The position numbers were made by a program, and so were the translations under genes. A stretch of DNA of 64,000 bases from Shewanella holmiensis (GTDB lineage Bacteria > Pseudomonadota > Gammaproteobacteria > Enterobacterales > Shewanellaceae), in NCBI RefSeq assembly GCF_025370255.1, contig NZ_JAMTCD010000013.1, positions 1-64,000 on the forward strand, written 5' to 3'. Positions 35,263 to 44,407 of the stretch are shown here, in pieces (position 1 is the stretch's first letter; each line of letters opens with the position of its first letter). A model generated the notes under the pieces. The model made no database searches. It worked only from the letters and a program-made list of their open reading frames with translations, and was not told where the DNA came from.

Positions 35263-36456
35263 ATGCCTACTTGGTTAAAGTACATCAAAGTTGCGCTAAT
35301 TAGCATTGTGATCGTTTTCGCCCTACTCATTGCATTTAATTGGCAGACCGTTAACCGTTTATACAGCGTCATCACCCTGTTTGATAAAGCATTAATCGTC
35401 AACAACTTTTCCCAGATGAAAACGGTATTTTTTAATAAAACAATTGAACAACAAGGCACGCCTTATGTGTTTAAAAGCAACTTGCATCCCTTACCTGCAT
35501 CATTTATTTACAAAAACCAATCGACCAATACCCAAGCCTTTTTAACCCGCCGAGCCACCACTGCATTGTTAGTGTTAAAAGACGACCAAATTAGCTACGA
35601 ACAATACTTTTTAGGCACCCATAGCGATGACAAACGCATCTCCTGGTCAATGGCAAAATCATTTGTATCGATATTATTTGGTATGCAGGTAGATGCGGGC
35701 AAAATTGATATCGAGCAACCTGTCGATTTTTACCTGCCAGAACTGGCTAATTCGGGTTATGCCAAGGTAAAAGTAAAACAGGTTTTGCAAATGTCCTCAG
35801 GCGTAAAGTGGAATGAAGATTACCAAGACTTTTATTCTGATATCAATAAAATGGGCCGCGTTTTAGCGATTGGCGGTTCGTTAGATCAGATGACCAGCGA
35901 GCTTGTTAATGAATCAACACCAGGCAAAACCTTCCACTATGTCAGTATGGACACCCATGTGATAGGCATGATAGTCAGGCGCGTATCAGGTCAGTCGCTA
36001 GTCGAATTGTTACAAAACACCCTGTGGAGCCAGCTTGGCATGGAAGACGATGCCTATTGGTTAACTGATTCTCAAGGCGTGGCTTTTGCTTTAGGTGGCT
36101 TGAATATGACCACCCGCGACTATGCCCGCTTTGGCCGTTTATTATTAAACAATGGCTTGTACAATGGACAACAAATTGTGTCTGCTGATTGGATAAAAGC
36201 CGCCACCACAGCCCAAGCCGACTACCTGCAACCGCAGGCTGATAAACTGGGTTATGGCTATCAAATATGGCTTCCCCCCGAAGCTGAAGCTGGAGAGTTT
36301 TTTTGTGTTGGGGTGTATGGGCAATATATTTACATCAATCAAAAACACAATATCGTGATAGTCAAAAATAGCGCTGATTTAGGCTTTCAAGATGCGTTAA
36401 TATCTAAACACGAAACCATTGCTTTTTTTCGTGAAATCGTAGCTTCGTTGAAATAG
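35263..36456 (+). CDS. membrane-anchored serine hydrolase, beta-lactamase/PBP4*-like family
   Basis: 397 residues with an N-terminal anchor (about 8-25) and a periplasmic class C beta-lactamase-like fold. The nucleophile motif is S129-M-A-K132 in ISWSMAKSFVS, and the second motif, around FHYVSMD (about 224-230), holds the Y-x-S general base. These proteins include esterases and D-amino-acid peptidases, and true beta-lactamase activity is not implied. GGGAAA lies before the start. The upstream MITE may influence its promoter. Confidence 0.82.
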   Translation: MPTWLKYIKVALISIVIVFALLIAFNWQTVNRLYSVITLFDKALIVNNFSQMKTVFFNKTIEQQGTPYVFKSNLHPLPASFIYKNQSTNTQAFLTRRATTALLVLKDDQISYEQYFLGTHSDDKRISWSMAKSFVSILFGMQVDAGKIDIEQPVDFYLPELANSGYAKVKVKQVLQMSSGVKWNEDYQDFYSDINKMGRVLAIGGSLDQMTSELVNESTPGKTFHYVSMDTHVIGMIVRRVSGQSLVELLQNTLWSQLGMEDDAYWLTDSQGVAFALGGLNMTTRDYARFGRLLLNNGLYNGQQIVSADWIKAATTAQADYLQPQADKLGYGYQIWLPPEAEAGEFFCVGVYGQYIYINQKHNIVIVKNSADLGFQDALISKHETIAFFREIVASLK

Positions 36457-36794
36457 TGCATTAGTTCAGTTAGCTTAGCCCGTCCGATACGTTGAGTTCT
36501 TGAGAATGGTCAATTATTGCAATAACGGTAATAAATGCAGGTTATGTGACGGTCTTTGGCGTTGCTAATATCAGGGCTAATCGATACTTCGGGTTACCTT
36601 TAGCGATAAAAGCATCTTTCTCAAGGCAAGTTGATAGGGCTAGCTAGCATTAAGTGAATAATGCCAAGCTATCAAAGTCGAAATCTACTCAGAAATACAA
36701 AGACGATAAATGTAAGCTTACAAACGATATTAACAACCGAAAGTAAATTATTAAATGAGGTCTGGATATACCCTCACTTAATTTATAACTAAGC
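36457..36794. other. convergent intergenic region with a faint repeat trace
   Basis: Between the serine hydrolase and the ClpP-fold gene I see no ORF or terminator of note. GCAAGTTGAT...AGCTAGCATTAA at about 36626-36652 faintly resembles the 66-bp repeat at 44114 but is gapped and short. Confidence 0.3.
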
Positions 36795-37529
36795 TCAGTT
36801 ATTCAGCAACCTTTTATCATGTTGGATGAGCAACATGTCTAATACATCAGGTGATAAGTTAAAAATTTGCACCATATAATCACCAGAGCTTGAAGTTGTT
36901 GCTTGCTCACCTTCAAAAGTAATATTTAATCCCAACTGCTTTAAGGTTTGCTGATCGTAACTAAATAATGGAGCATCTCTTTTATCCACAAGCTCAGGCA
37001 TCATACCTAACACAGTCACAGTCTGATTAACCTTGATCAGCTTAAAGAAATCCTCCTCAGCTTTACGCCAGTGAGTTATATACTCAGCTTGTTGTGCACT
37101 TAACTTAACTTCAGATCGTTGCTTTTCTGATAACATTAAAGATTGATAAAATGGTTGCAAGGCACCTCCGTGCCAACCTAGTAATCCACCGCTTTTAACG
37201 ATGACATCATCACTTGCTGTCACGACGTAGTTTGCACAAGATGATGCACATACTTTATCAACCACAACTTTCAATTTGTACTGATAGACAAGCCCACCAA
37301 ATCGAATGCCAGCAAAAACATCTCCGCCACCACTATTGATGATCAATGAATCTATTCTTGTGGGAGCATTGGCAATCAGCTTTTCAAATAAAGTAACATT
37401 TTCAGGGTTAATCTCGCCGCTATAACGAATACTAGAAGGCGATAAGGGATCAATAACCACACTAAAAGGTTGAGGCTGAACTGCACAACCAGATAAAGTT
37501 AACAGTAACGTGACAAGTAGGTAACGCAT
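36795..37529 (-). CDS. periplasmic ClpP-fold lipoprotein (COG3904-like)
   Basis: 244 residues with lipobox LSGC (Cys15). The following domain has ClpP/crotonase hallmarks: LIINSGGGDVFAGI (about 62-75, oxyanion-hole Gly run), KVCASSCANYVVTAS (about 92-106, candidate nucleophile Ser97) and GWHGG (His120). So it is probably a membrane-tethered serine peptidase in the periplasm, resembling the COG3904 group of uncharacterised proteins. Two cysteines flank the nucleophile (Cys94, Cys98) and may form a disulfide. The last 90 residues are unassigned. It is monocistronic. Confidence 0.72.
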   Translation of the reverse strand: MRYLLVTLLLTLSGCAVQPQPFSVVIDPLSPSSIRYSGEINPENVTLFEKLIANAPTRIDSLIINSGGGDVFAGIRFGGLVYQYKLKVVVDKVCASSCANYVVTASDDVIVKSGGLLGWHGGALQPFYQSLMLSEKQRSEVKLSAQQAEYITHWRKAEEDFFKLIKVNQTVTVLGMMPELVDKRDAPLFSYDQQTLKQLGLNITFEGEQATTSSSGDYMVQIFNLSPDVLDMLLIQHDKRLLNN

Positions 37530-37861
37530 TCATATTCCATCATGATGATTAGTACGAGATAAATTATCATAAACACTTAATTTTACAATACAAATTAATT
37601 TACTCTGTAAAAATAAATGACTCGGAACGGTTGGGTTTTATAGATGTTTTACTGTAGTTTGTTGCAAAAAATTCACTTATTTAAATACAAGACATCTAAT
37701 GCTTAAGCTGAATTTTTACCGTGAACAATACAGTTAAATTAAAACAAGTTTGACAATCAAAATTCAGCGGTACTTAGCTCATTGATAAAAAGCGCGATTC
37801 ATTACCATCCTTTTATTCACTCAAAACTGGCCTATCTGATTAAAGCCTTTCCATATGAAGC
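37530..37861. other. intergenic, nothing recognised
   Basis: A 332-bp AT-rich space upstream of the ClpP-fold gene and downstream of trxC. No hairpin with a T-run, ORF or repeat is evident. Confidence 0.4.
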
Positions 37862-38284
37862 CTAGCGCAACGATTCAAGCCATTGGTTAAATGATGAGGC
37901 AGGCATTGCACCCGATTGCTGTGCTATCACTTTACCTTGCTTAAATACCATTAAGGTTGGAATAGAGCGAATATTAAATTGAGCCGCTATTGCTTGTTGC
38001 TCTTCAGTATTGAGTTTACCGAAGCGAAATGTGGGTTCCCACTTTTGAGCAGCCTGAGAAAAGACTGGGGCAAAACTTTTACAAGGTCCACACCAACTCG
38101 CCCAAAAATCCACAACCAAAGGCAGTTCTGATTTATTGGCATGATAGCTAAAATTAGCGGAGGTAAGATCAATTGGCTCGCCAATAAAAAGGCGCTGCTT
38201 ACACTTACCACAAGTGGGTTGTTGCTCAAGGCGCTCTTGAGGCACGCGATTTAACGTATCGCAATGGGGGCAAGCTAATATCAT
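37862..38284 (-). CDS. trxC: thioredoxin 2 (TrxC)
   Basis: A 140-residue cytoplasmic thioredoxin with an N-terminal zinc finger: CPHC (Cys5, Cys8) and CGKC (Cys25, Cys28), the feature that separates TrxC from TrxA. The redox site WCGPC is at 64-68, and the cis-Pro in SIPTLMVF follows near residue 108. It reduces protein disulfides, and in E. coli belongs to the OxyR regulon. No OxyR site was recognised here. It is monocistronic, divergent from the porin gene. Confidence 0.95.
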   Translation of the reverse strand: MILACPHCDTLNRVPQERLEQQPTCGKCKQRLFIGEPIDLTSANFSYHANKSELPLVVDFWASWCGPCKSFAPVFSQAAQKWEPTFRFGKLNTEEQQAIAAQFNIRSIPTLMVFKQGKVIAQQSGAMPASSFNQWLESLR

Positions 38285-38564
38285 TTTTACTCCATTTTAC
38301 TTGTCATCATAAAGCTATTAAAACAAAAAACCGATGTTAACCCAATGTAATATTTGTTCATTGTCTGTTTGAATCGTATGTTTTTAGCATTTAACTCTGT
38401 ACATCATCGGTTAAATAGTTAGAAAATTTGATGTTAATCAGCTGTTATAGTGTCTTTTATCTTTGAGGGATTGATAATCTTTTGCTAATCTCGTACGTAA
38501 CTCAAGTAAGCATAAAACAATGAGATACAGCTTACAGACTCAAACTAAAAGGTTAAAACCCCCA

Positions 38565-39776
38565 ATGAAAAAGACACTCATAGCCACAACACTTTCAGCA
38601 CTTTTTATTGCGCCAACAGTATCGGCAATTGAAATTTACAAGGATGATAAAAACGCAGTAGAAATTGGCGGTTTTGTTGATGCCCGTATCATTAATACTC
38701 AGGGCGAAACTGAAGTTGTTAATGGTGCGTCACGTATTAACTTCGGTTTTAATCGTGAGCTTACTGATGGCTGGAAAGCGTTTACTAAATTAGAGTGGGG
38801 CGTTAACCCTGTTGGTAACAGCGATATTGTTTATAACAACCGCTTTGAATCAGTACAAGATGAGTTCTTTTATAACCGTTTAGGTTATGTTGGGCTTGAA
38901 CATGATAGCTATGGCTCATTAACCATAGGTAAACAATGGGGTGCTTGGTACGATGTGGTTTATAACACCAACTACGGCTTTGTGTGGGATGGTAATGCCG
39001 CGGGTGTATACACTTATAACAAAGATGATGGTGCAGTAAATGGTGTCGGTCGCGGCGACAAAACCGTTCAATACCGCAACAGCTTTGGCGACGTCAGCTT
39101 CGCTCTTCAAACTCAGCTTAAAAACAGCAGCTTCTATACTTGTGATACAACCGAAGAAATAAGCCAATCTGACTGTGAGCAAGAGTTCATTGGCGGTGCA
39201 AAAGAAGCGCAACAAGTTGAATTTAATTACACCTATGGCGGCTCAGTAACCTATAACGCCACAGACAAATTAACCTTTACCGCGGGTGTAAACCGAGGTG
39301 AGTTTGATGTGACCTTTGGTAATGGTGAGCAAACAACGGCTATCGACTTAATTTACGGTGCTGGTATTACCTGGGGCAACTGGGACAATAATGGCCTATA
39401 TGCTGCCGCTAACGTCAATAAACAAGAAAACCATGACACAGATAACCTAGGCCGCTTAATCAAAGATGCCTATGGTGTTGAAACATTATTCTCATACAAG
39501 TTTGACAACGGTTTACGTCCATTTGTGTCATACAACATTTTAGATGCGGGTGATGATTATGTTATTCAACCAAACTTTAATTCTGACCCTAACGACGTAT
39601 TCAAGCGCCAGTTTGTGGTAGTTGGCTTACACTATGTATGGGATACCAACACAGTATTGTATGTAGAAGGCCGTAAAGACTTCAGCGACTTTACCAGTGC
39701 AGACAAAGCACAAGAAGCAAGAATGTCAATGTCAGAAGAAGACGGTATAGCAATTGGTGTTCGTTACACTTTGTAA
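38565..39776 (+). CDS. outer-membrane porin, Gram-negative general porin family
   Basis: 403 residues from the chosen start. The signal peptide MKKTLIATTLSALFIAPTVSA precedes a 16-strand-type barrel with the typical opening IEIYKDDKNAVEIGGFVDARI and a C-terminal strand ending GVRYTL, close to the terminal aromatic rule of porins. An upstream ATG in frame (38520) would add 15 charged residues before the signal peptide and is rejected. The insert with Cys pairs (about residues 190-205) looks like a loop. A strong terminator follows. A long AT-rich leader precedes it. Confidence 0.88.
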   Translation: MKKTLIATTLSALFIAPTVSAIEIYKDDKNAVEIGGFVDARIINTQGETEVVNGASRINFGFNRELTDGWKAFTKLEWGVNPVGNSDIVYNNRFESVQDEFFYNRLGYVGLEHDSYGSLTIGKQWGAWYDVVYNTNYGFVWDGNAAGVYTYNKDDGAVNGVGRGDKTVQYRNSFGDVSFALQTQLKNSSFYTCDTTEEISQSDCEQEFIGGAKEAQQVEFNYTYGGSVTYNATDKLTFTAGVNRGEFDVTFGNGEQTTAIDLIYGAGITWGNWDNNGLYAAANVNKQENHDTDNLGRLIKDAYGVETLFSYKFDNGLRPFVSYNILDAGDDYVIQPNFNSDPNDVFKRQFVVVGLHYVWDTNTVLYVEGRKDFSDFTSADKAQEARMSMSEEDGIAIGVRYTL

Positions 39777-39796
39777 TCGATAAGCTAATAAAAATA

Positions 39797-39829
39797 AAAA
39801 GCCCGAAGTTTTTTACTTCGGGCTTTTTT
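39797..39829 (+). terminator. terminator of the porin gene
   Basis: AAAGCCCGAAGT/ACTTCGGGCTTT stem with a T loop and six further T after it. Confidence 0.9.
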
Positions 39830-39950
39830 GTGGACTCCTGATTTGCTAAAACATTATTTCTGATTAATAGAAAATGATGTTTAGCACAACGTAAAACACC
39901 CTATCTGTATCAGATCTGGTGACTAATGCGCTTAGCCCCTTTTTATACCC

Positions 39951-39978
39951 AACAAAAAAGCGACCCTATTAGTCGCTT
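39951..39978 (-). terminator. terminator of the CBS-domain gene
   Basis: AAGCGAC/GTCGCTT stem (39958-39977). Read leftward it is followed by a T-run (TTTTTTGTTGGG), about 65 bp after the stop at 40042. Confidence 0.65.
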
Positions 39979-40041
39979 AATCATGTATTCCATTAAGTTT
40001 TCGCCACAGCATATTCGCTGCAGCGTTAAATCATTTGATTG

Positions 40042-40467
40042 TTATTTTTGCGTTAATAACAACCGCTGACACAACTTCACAAAATCTGATGAGGTCACAA
40101 TGCCAAGCACTTTGTTTTGCGCATCAATCACAGGTAAACAACCTAGCTTGTTATCAATAAAATATTGCACCACCACAGTAAGCGGCTCATCTAGCGCTAG
40201 TTTTTGCGCTTGGGTTTCCATTACATCAGCAATTGGTGTGTAGCGTTCTTTACGGTCTAGCGCCCCTTGGCCATACTTATTCAGCATAGTTAGCACACTG
40301 GCGATCATCTTTTTGTGGGTCAGCATGCCAATAAATTCGCCGGTGTTTTCTGAAATCACCGGTAAATGACGCACATTGCGACTTTGCATCAATTGATGGG
40401 CATCTTTCAAGCTGGCCTCATCGCTAATACAGACAGGATTTGGGGTCATAATATCGCTGACTTTCAT
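40042..40467 (-). CDS. two-CBS-domain protein
   Basis: 141 residues made of a tandem CBS pair (about 5-60 and 78-135). Each opens with the CBS pattern (VSDIMTPNPVCISDEASLKDAHQLM and IADVMETQAQKLALDEPLTVV). Such stand-alone pairs bind adenosine nucleotides and sense energy state. No enzyme or channel domain is fused. Neighbours do not reveal the partner. AAGGAGTAAT precedes the start, a good ribosome site. Confidence 0.88.
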   Translation of the reverse strand: MKVSDIMTPNPVCISDEASLKDAHQLMQSRNVRHLPVISENTGEFIGMLTHKKMIASVLTMLNKYGQGALDRKERYTPIADVMETQAQKLALDEPLTVVVQYFIDNKLGCLPVIDAQNKVLGIVTSSDFVKLCQRLLLTQK

Positions 40468-40796
40468 GGTATTACTCCTTATACCGGATGATGCTTAAAG
40501 ATTAATCCAAGTCTGCATAAATAGCGAGGTCCCCTTACTGCATATCAACAATAACCGTAAAGAGACGTTCGCTGAAGGCCTCATCTTTAGAAGGTTTTAA
40601 CAAAGCATAAGCCTTGAAATATACTAATCAGTGTTTGGTTGTGTTTAATCGATAGAGTCAATACAATTGCACCAATAAAGAGAACGCTAATGACGGCACC
40701 CCAACTTAAGGTGCTATTTGCTAAGTGGTTGCAATCTAATCTTACTCAACGAGTTTGCTAGCATTTCAATGTAGCGTACCCCTTAGAAGGATGACT
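40468..40796. other. divergent intergenic region, no specific site seen
   Basis: A 329-bp space between the CBS gene and the PAS-GGDEF gene. It should carry both promoters. I see no clear palindrome or small gene. Confidence 0.4.
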
Positions 40797-42104
40797 ATGG
40801 CAATCCCATCGCACAGCAGTAGAAATCACGTAAATAAGTTAGTCGAACTTCCACAAAGTGGCATGTTAAGGCTGGATAAATACTTTGCCATCAGCACCAT
40901 TGATGCTGAACTTGAAACGTTATTTCAGTCGTTTTTACCCACATTATCCTCCCAGCAACACGACAATTATCTCAGCGGTAAACAATGGCTTGATATCATC
41001 ACCACCTTAGCCCCCGCAACACAAGGCACCCCATGGTTACGTGCTAGCCAAACCCAAGCAGACCAAATGTCGCAGCTGACGCTAGCAAACCAGCAAATGA
41101 GTATCGACTTATCATTACGTTACTCCCCAGTGTTTGATCTGGATAACAACTTGCTTGAAATACTGATTGTTATCCTGGTATCTAGATCGAAACAACAGAT
41201 TGAAAAAGATCTGCAAAATGAAAAAGCCTTCTACCGCGCCGTTGTTGAAGACATGCCCGCGCTAATATATCGCTACACTACAGAGGGCATAGTCACCCTA
41301 GCGAATGCGGCTGTATGTAATTATTTTGGTGCTAAAGCAGAAGACATCATAGGAATGAGTATTTATGATGTGATGGATGCTGAAAACATTGAAAGAGCCA
41401 AAATTCATCTTGCAGGTATTACCCCAGACAATCCTATTTCAACCCACGAACACAGTGGTACTGACAGTCTTGGCAACAGAAAATGGTTTCAATGGACAGA
41501 CAGATTGATACTTTCCGATGACGGTCAACCCATAGGGTATCAAGGGATTGGGCTTGACATAAGTGAACGAAAACAACATGAAGAAGAACTAATAGCATTA
41601 GCAACCACTGATGTGCTAACAGGCTTATTGAATCGACGTCAGTGTCTTCTGCTGAGTAAAGAAGCCTTACTCAGCTGCCAACAACAAAATCAGCCCCTGT
41701 CATTACTCATCATAGACATAGATTTATTCAAAAACATCAATGACAGATTAGGTCACCTAGCTGGAGACCATGTTTTACAAACCTTTGCCACCTTATGCCG
41801 CAACACATTTAAAGATGGGACTATCATTGGCCGTTTTGGTGGCGAAGAGTTTATCATCAGCTTACCGCACATCCCGCTAGAAGAGGCCCGCCTAATGGCA
41901 GACAATTTGCGTAAAAAAGCTGCCGCTATGACAATAGAATTTGAAAAAAGCCAATTCAACATCACCATTAGTATTGGCATAGCCGCAAGTTATAGCAGCG
42001 TGCCTTGCTCACACCTCGATTTACTTGCAAGGGCAGATAAAGTCCTCTACCAAGCTAAAGGAGCGGGTAGAAATCAAGTTATATGCTGGGAAAACAACGA
42101 ATAG
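40797..42104 (+). CDS. PAS-GGDEF diguanylate cyclase, soluble
   Basis: 436 residues from ATG 40797 (AAGGA five bases upstream; earlier in-frame ATGs at 40755 and 40791 are rejected). An N-terminal region of unclear fold is followed by a PAS domain (about 145-265, with its PAC end GYQGIGLDISERK) and a GGDEF domain (about 270-430). The signature GGEEF at 348-352 is intact, so it should make c-di-GMP. The inhibitory I-site RxxD, five residues before the signature, is absent (KDGT there), which predicts little product inhibition. There is no membrane segment. Confidence 0.9.
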   Translation: MAIPSHSSRNHVNKLVELPQSGMLRLDKYFAISTIDAELETLFQSFLPTLSSQQHDNYLSGKQWLDIITTLAPATQGTPWLRASQTQADQMSQLTLANQQMSIDLSLRYSPVFDLDNNLLEILIVILVSRSKQQIEKDLQNEKAFYRAVVEDMPALIYRYTTEGIVTLANAAVCNYFGAKAEDIIGMSIYDVMDAENIERAKIHLAGITPDNPISTHEHSGTDSLGNRKWFQWTDRLILSDDGQPIGYQGIGLDISERKQHEEELIALATTDVLTGLLNRRQCLLLSKEALLSCQQQNQPLSLLIIDIDLFKNINDRLGHLAGDHVLQTFATLCRNTFKDGTIIGRFGGEEFIISLPHIPLEEARLMADNLRKKAAAMTIEFEKSQFNITISIGIAASYSSVPCSHLDLLARADKVLYQAKGAGRNQVICWENNE

Positions 42105-42123
42105 CCCCAACACCCACTCATGA

Positions 42124-43536
42124 TTAATTGCCAAGTTGTGCGATTTTATTACTGAATAATCGAGTATAAAATTGTACCAATACCAAGCTCAACATGATGT
42201 AAATCAGCATGATTAAAGATGTTTCAATGTCAAACGTTGGGGTGCTATGTAAGGCGCCCATGGTCATCATCATCATTAAATTCCCCCCAATTAGTCGGTG
42301 GATAACAAACTGTGGTTTTGATGCCACCCGCCAAATAATGAAAGTGTTAATAAAGTAAAATAAGGCTAATTGCCAAACCTCCGTCATCAAAGGCATGATC
42401 AATACGTACTGGGCAATAAACAATATCCCAAAACCTAAATAACCCAACATCCAGTGTTTAAGGACGCGATCGGGCATAGTCGCTAACAACCCCGCATATA
42501 TAGCGGCATTGAGTGGGAAAAGGTAACTGTCTGGAATGGGAAGATAAATCCACATAAATATCGCCGTCACAAAAATACTTAACGCCTTCAATGCTTTTAA
42601 CGCATCAAGACGATAATTTCTAGGGCGCATAAACTCAGGTTTAGCGTCTGACGGCAAATTATCATAAGCCTGCAATATATATTCAGTGCTAATGGTGGCC
42701 GGTTGGGTATCGTTTTCTGCATCTTTTAAAAAATTCACGGCTTTATTTAACCGCCGTTGCTGGATCATCAACGGTGTTGAGCTGGAAATATTTTGCAGTA
42801 TAAATGACAGATAGTATTGGGCAACAGACATGGCTTTAACACGTATTTTCCACTGCCTATGCTGGTTTTGTAATTGATAACTGCCCTTTAAAGGCACGTT
42901 AAGATACTCATTTAACTTCTTGATACTATTGCGATGGTCTGACTTTTTAATCGCCTTTTTAAGCAAGCCCTCATCTGGCTCAGTCGCTAAAAAATGCCCT
43001 AAGTCATCAAGGCTGGTAATTAACTTTTGTTGAGTTTGGCTAAACAGTAAGAAAAAAATCTCTTCGGTATCCCACGGCCATAACACACGAAAAACCAACG
43101 TGTAAGCCACCACCCCCAATAGGGTTTCTTGTAAACGCAACAATAAAGTATTAAAAGTGATTTGGCTATCAAACCCACCAATACTGGCAACCACAACGCA
43201 AGAGATAAAAACAGTCAGATAGATATCGCCGTATTCTTCATCGCTAGTCATAAACACACACACAACTAACACAGCACACAGCGAGGCCAAAAACAGAAAA
43301 CGTTCTTGAGATAAAAAACTAATTAGCAGTAATCCAATAACAATGCCAACACTGGTACCAATAAGTCGATGCTGACCTTTTTTGATGGCATGCCCAAGTG
43401 ACTCACTCATGGCGATAACAATCACCGCCATGCCAGACCAATAAGGCTTGTCCCATTGCAACCAAAGCGCACAACACACAGAAAGAGACACAGCAAGTGC
43501 CACCTTAACAGCTGATTTATTTGGCGTTAGATCCAA
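42124..43536 (-). CDS. FUSC family inner-membrane protein (aromatic acid exporter-like)
   Basis: 470 residues with two membrane bundles, about 10-165 and 320-465, separated by a cytoplasmic helical domain. This is the FUSC/YccS/AaeB layout. MAVIVIAMSESLGHAIKKGQHRLIGTSVG (about 35-63) is characteristic. AaeB-type proteins export aromatic acids, but specificity here is unknown, and no membrane-fusion (AaeA) partner is adjacent. At about 470 residues it is shorter than the usual 650. It starts 27 bp after the small periplasmic gene at 43564, so the two may be co-transcribed. Confidence 0.82.
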   Translation of the reverse strand: MDLTPNKSAVKVALAVSLSVCCALWLQWDKPYWSGMAVIVIAMSESLGHAIKKGQHRLIGTSVGIVIGLLLISFLSQERFLFLASLCAVLVVCVFMTSDEEYGDIYLTVFISCVVVASIGGFDSQITFNTLLLRLQETLLGVVAYTLVFRVLWPWDTEEIFFLLFSQTQQKLITSLDDLGHFLATEPDEGLLKKAIKKSDHRNSIKKLNEYLNVPLKGSYQLQNQHRQWKIRVKAMSVAQYYLSFILQNISSSTPLMIQQRRLNKAVNFLKDAENDTQPATISTEYILQAYDNLPSDAKPEFMRPRNYRLDALKALKALSIFVTAIFMWIYLPIPDSYLFPLNAAIYAGLLATMPDRVLKHWMLGYLGFGILFIAQYVLIMPLMTEVWQLALFYFINTFIIWRVASKPQFVIHRLIGGNLMMMMTMGALHSTPTFDIETSLIMLIYIMLSLVLVQFYTRLFSNKIAQLGN

Positions 43537-43563
43537 TTAAACACCTCAAAGAAATAAGTAGGC

Positions 43564-43920
43564 TTACATTTCATCGGTTACAATACAAAGGCCTTTCACC
43601 GCGTCTTTACCATAAACCTGAACCGTTGCAGCCAGCTGATGGTCAGCCAATGGGTAATGTTCATAAGATAAATACGTTGGCGTATCACTAATATCGACGC
43701 CATCGACACCATCAATGCGATAGATATTGCTTAAAATTGGCGATTTATAACCACCATCAATTTTAACAATAGGTTGGTTAGTGCGTAGAATATCAATATT
43801 ATTCATAACGATATCTTCACCACCTGCCACAGTACAGGTTAAATCGCTTGCATTCGCAGTACCCGTTAATGCTAGCAGGCTTAAAGATGTCGCAAGTAAG
43901 ATTGTTTTTGCTTTGCTCAT
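43564..43920 (-). CDS. small exported hypothetical protein
   Basis: 118 residues. A Sec signal peptide (about 1-24, ending ANA) is followed by a mature part of about 94 residues with two cysteines (LTCTVAGG and KGLCIVTDEM), probably one disulfide, and several Asp/Ile/Tyr-rich strands. I do not recognise a family. GGTAATACCC precedes the start. It lies directly upstream of the FUSC gene on the same strand, so a role in envelope transport is possible but unsupported. Confidence 0.65.
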   Translation of the reverse strand: MSKAKTILLATSLSLLALTGTANASDLTCTVAGGEDIVMNNIDILRTNQPIVKIDGGYKSPILSNIYRIDGVDGVDISDTPTYLSYEHYPLADHQLAATVQVYGKDAVKGLCIVTDEM

Positions 43921-44113
43921 TGGGTATTACCTCAAAAAATGAAATCAGAGAGTGAACTCACACGCACGAACCTCGTAAATTCACAGATTAACAGTATAGT
44001 AACGCCACTTTAACCAAAGCCATTATCATCTTTGATGGATGAGCCCCTACGAATCGCATCCAAAGCAAGATGAATAACCACATTCGCTAGAATACGCGCC
44101 AGTAGCTGGGCTT

Positions 44114-44179
44114 ATAGCAAGTCAATTCCACGCAGCTAGCATTAAAAATAGCCGCTAAAGATAAATTGATTAACCAAAG
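44114..44179. repeat. dispersed 66-bp intergenic repeat, copy B
   Basis: Ungapped match to 4307-4372, with the same order of conserved blocks (CAAGTCAAT, AAAATAGCCGCTAAA, ATTGATTAACCA). It lies in the 487-bp space between the small exported protein and the PH-domain gene. Confidence 0.6.
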
Positions 44180-44267
44180 GGCAATTTACTTAGGCTAACG
44201 ACAAATGACACGCGTTGATACAAGTCATTATTATGCAATGACATTTTGGCCTATTTGTCACAAAAAG

Positions 44268-44310
44268 GGTAAAAAATAAGTGGGGGCAGAGTCTGAGGGA
44301 TCCCCACTTT
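44268..44310 (-). terminator. orphan terminator-like hairpin on the minus strand
   Basis: AAGTGGGG (44278-44285) and CCCCACTT (44302-44309) form a perfect 8-bp stem. Read leftward it is followed by ATTTTTTACCC. No annotated minus-strand gene ends here, so it may close a small unseen transcript or be a structural element in the upstream region of the PH-domain gene. Confidence 0.4.
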
Positions 44311-44407
44311 TCCAAAAAACTTACTTCAGTGAAGTTACTGTTTTGTTAACAACAAAAACAGTGTATTTTCTTAAGATAATAACACTGGGCAGCCACTTGG
44401 AAAGAAA

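Noticed and set aside
35263..36456. Calling the serine hydrolase a beta-lactamase resistance gene
   Set aside because: It has the SxxK fold but lacks features that would tie it to AmpC, so only the broad family is claimed.
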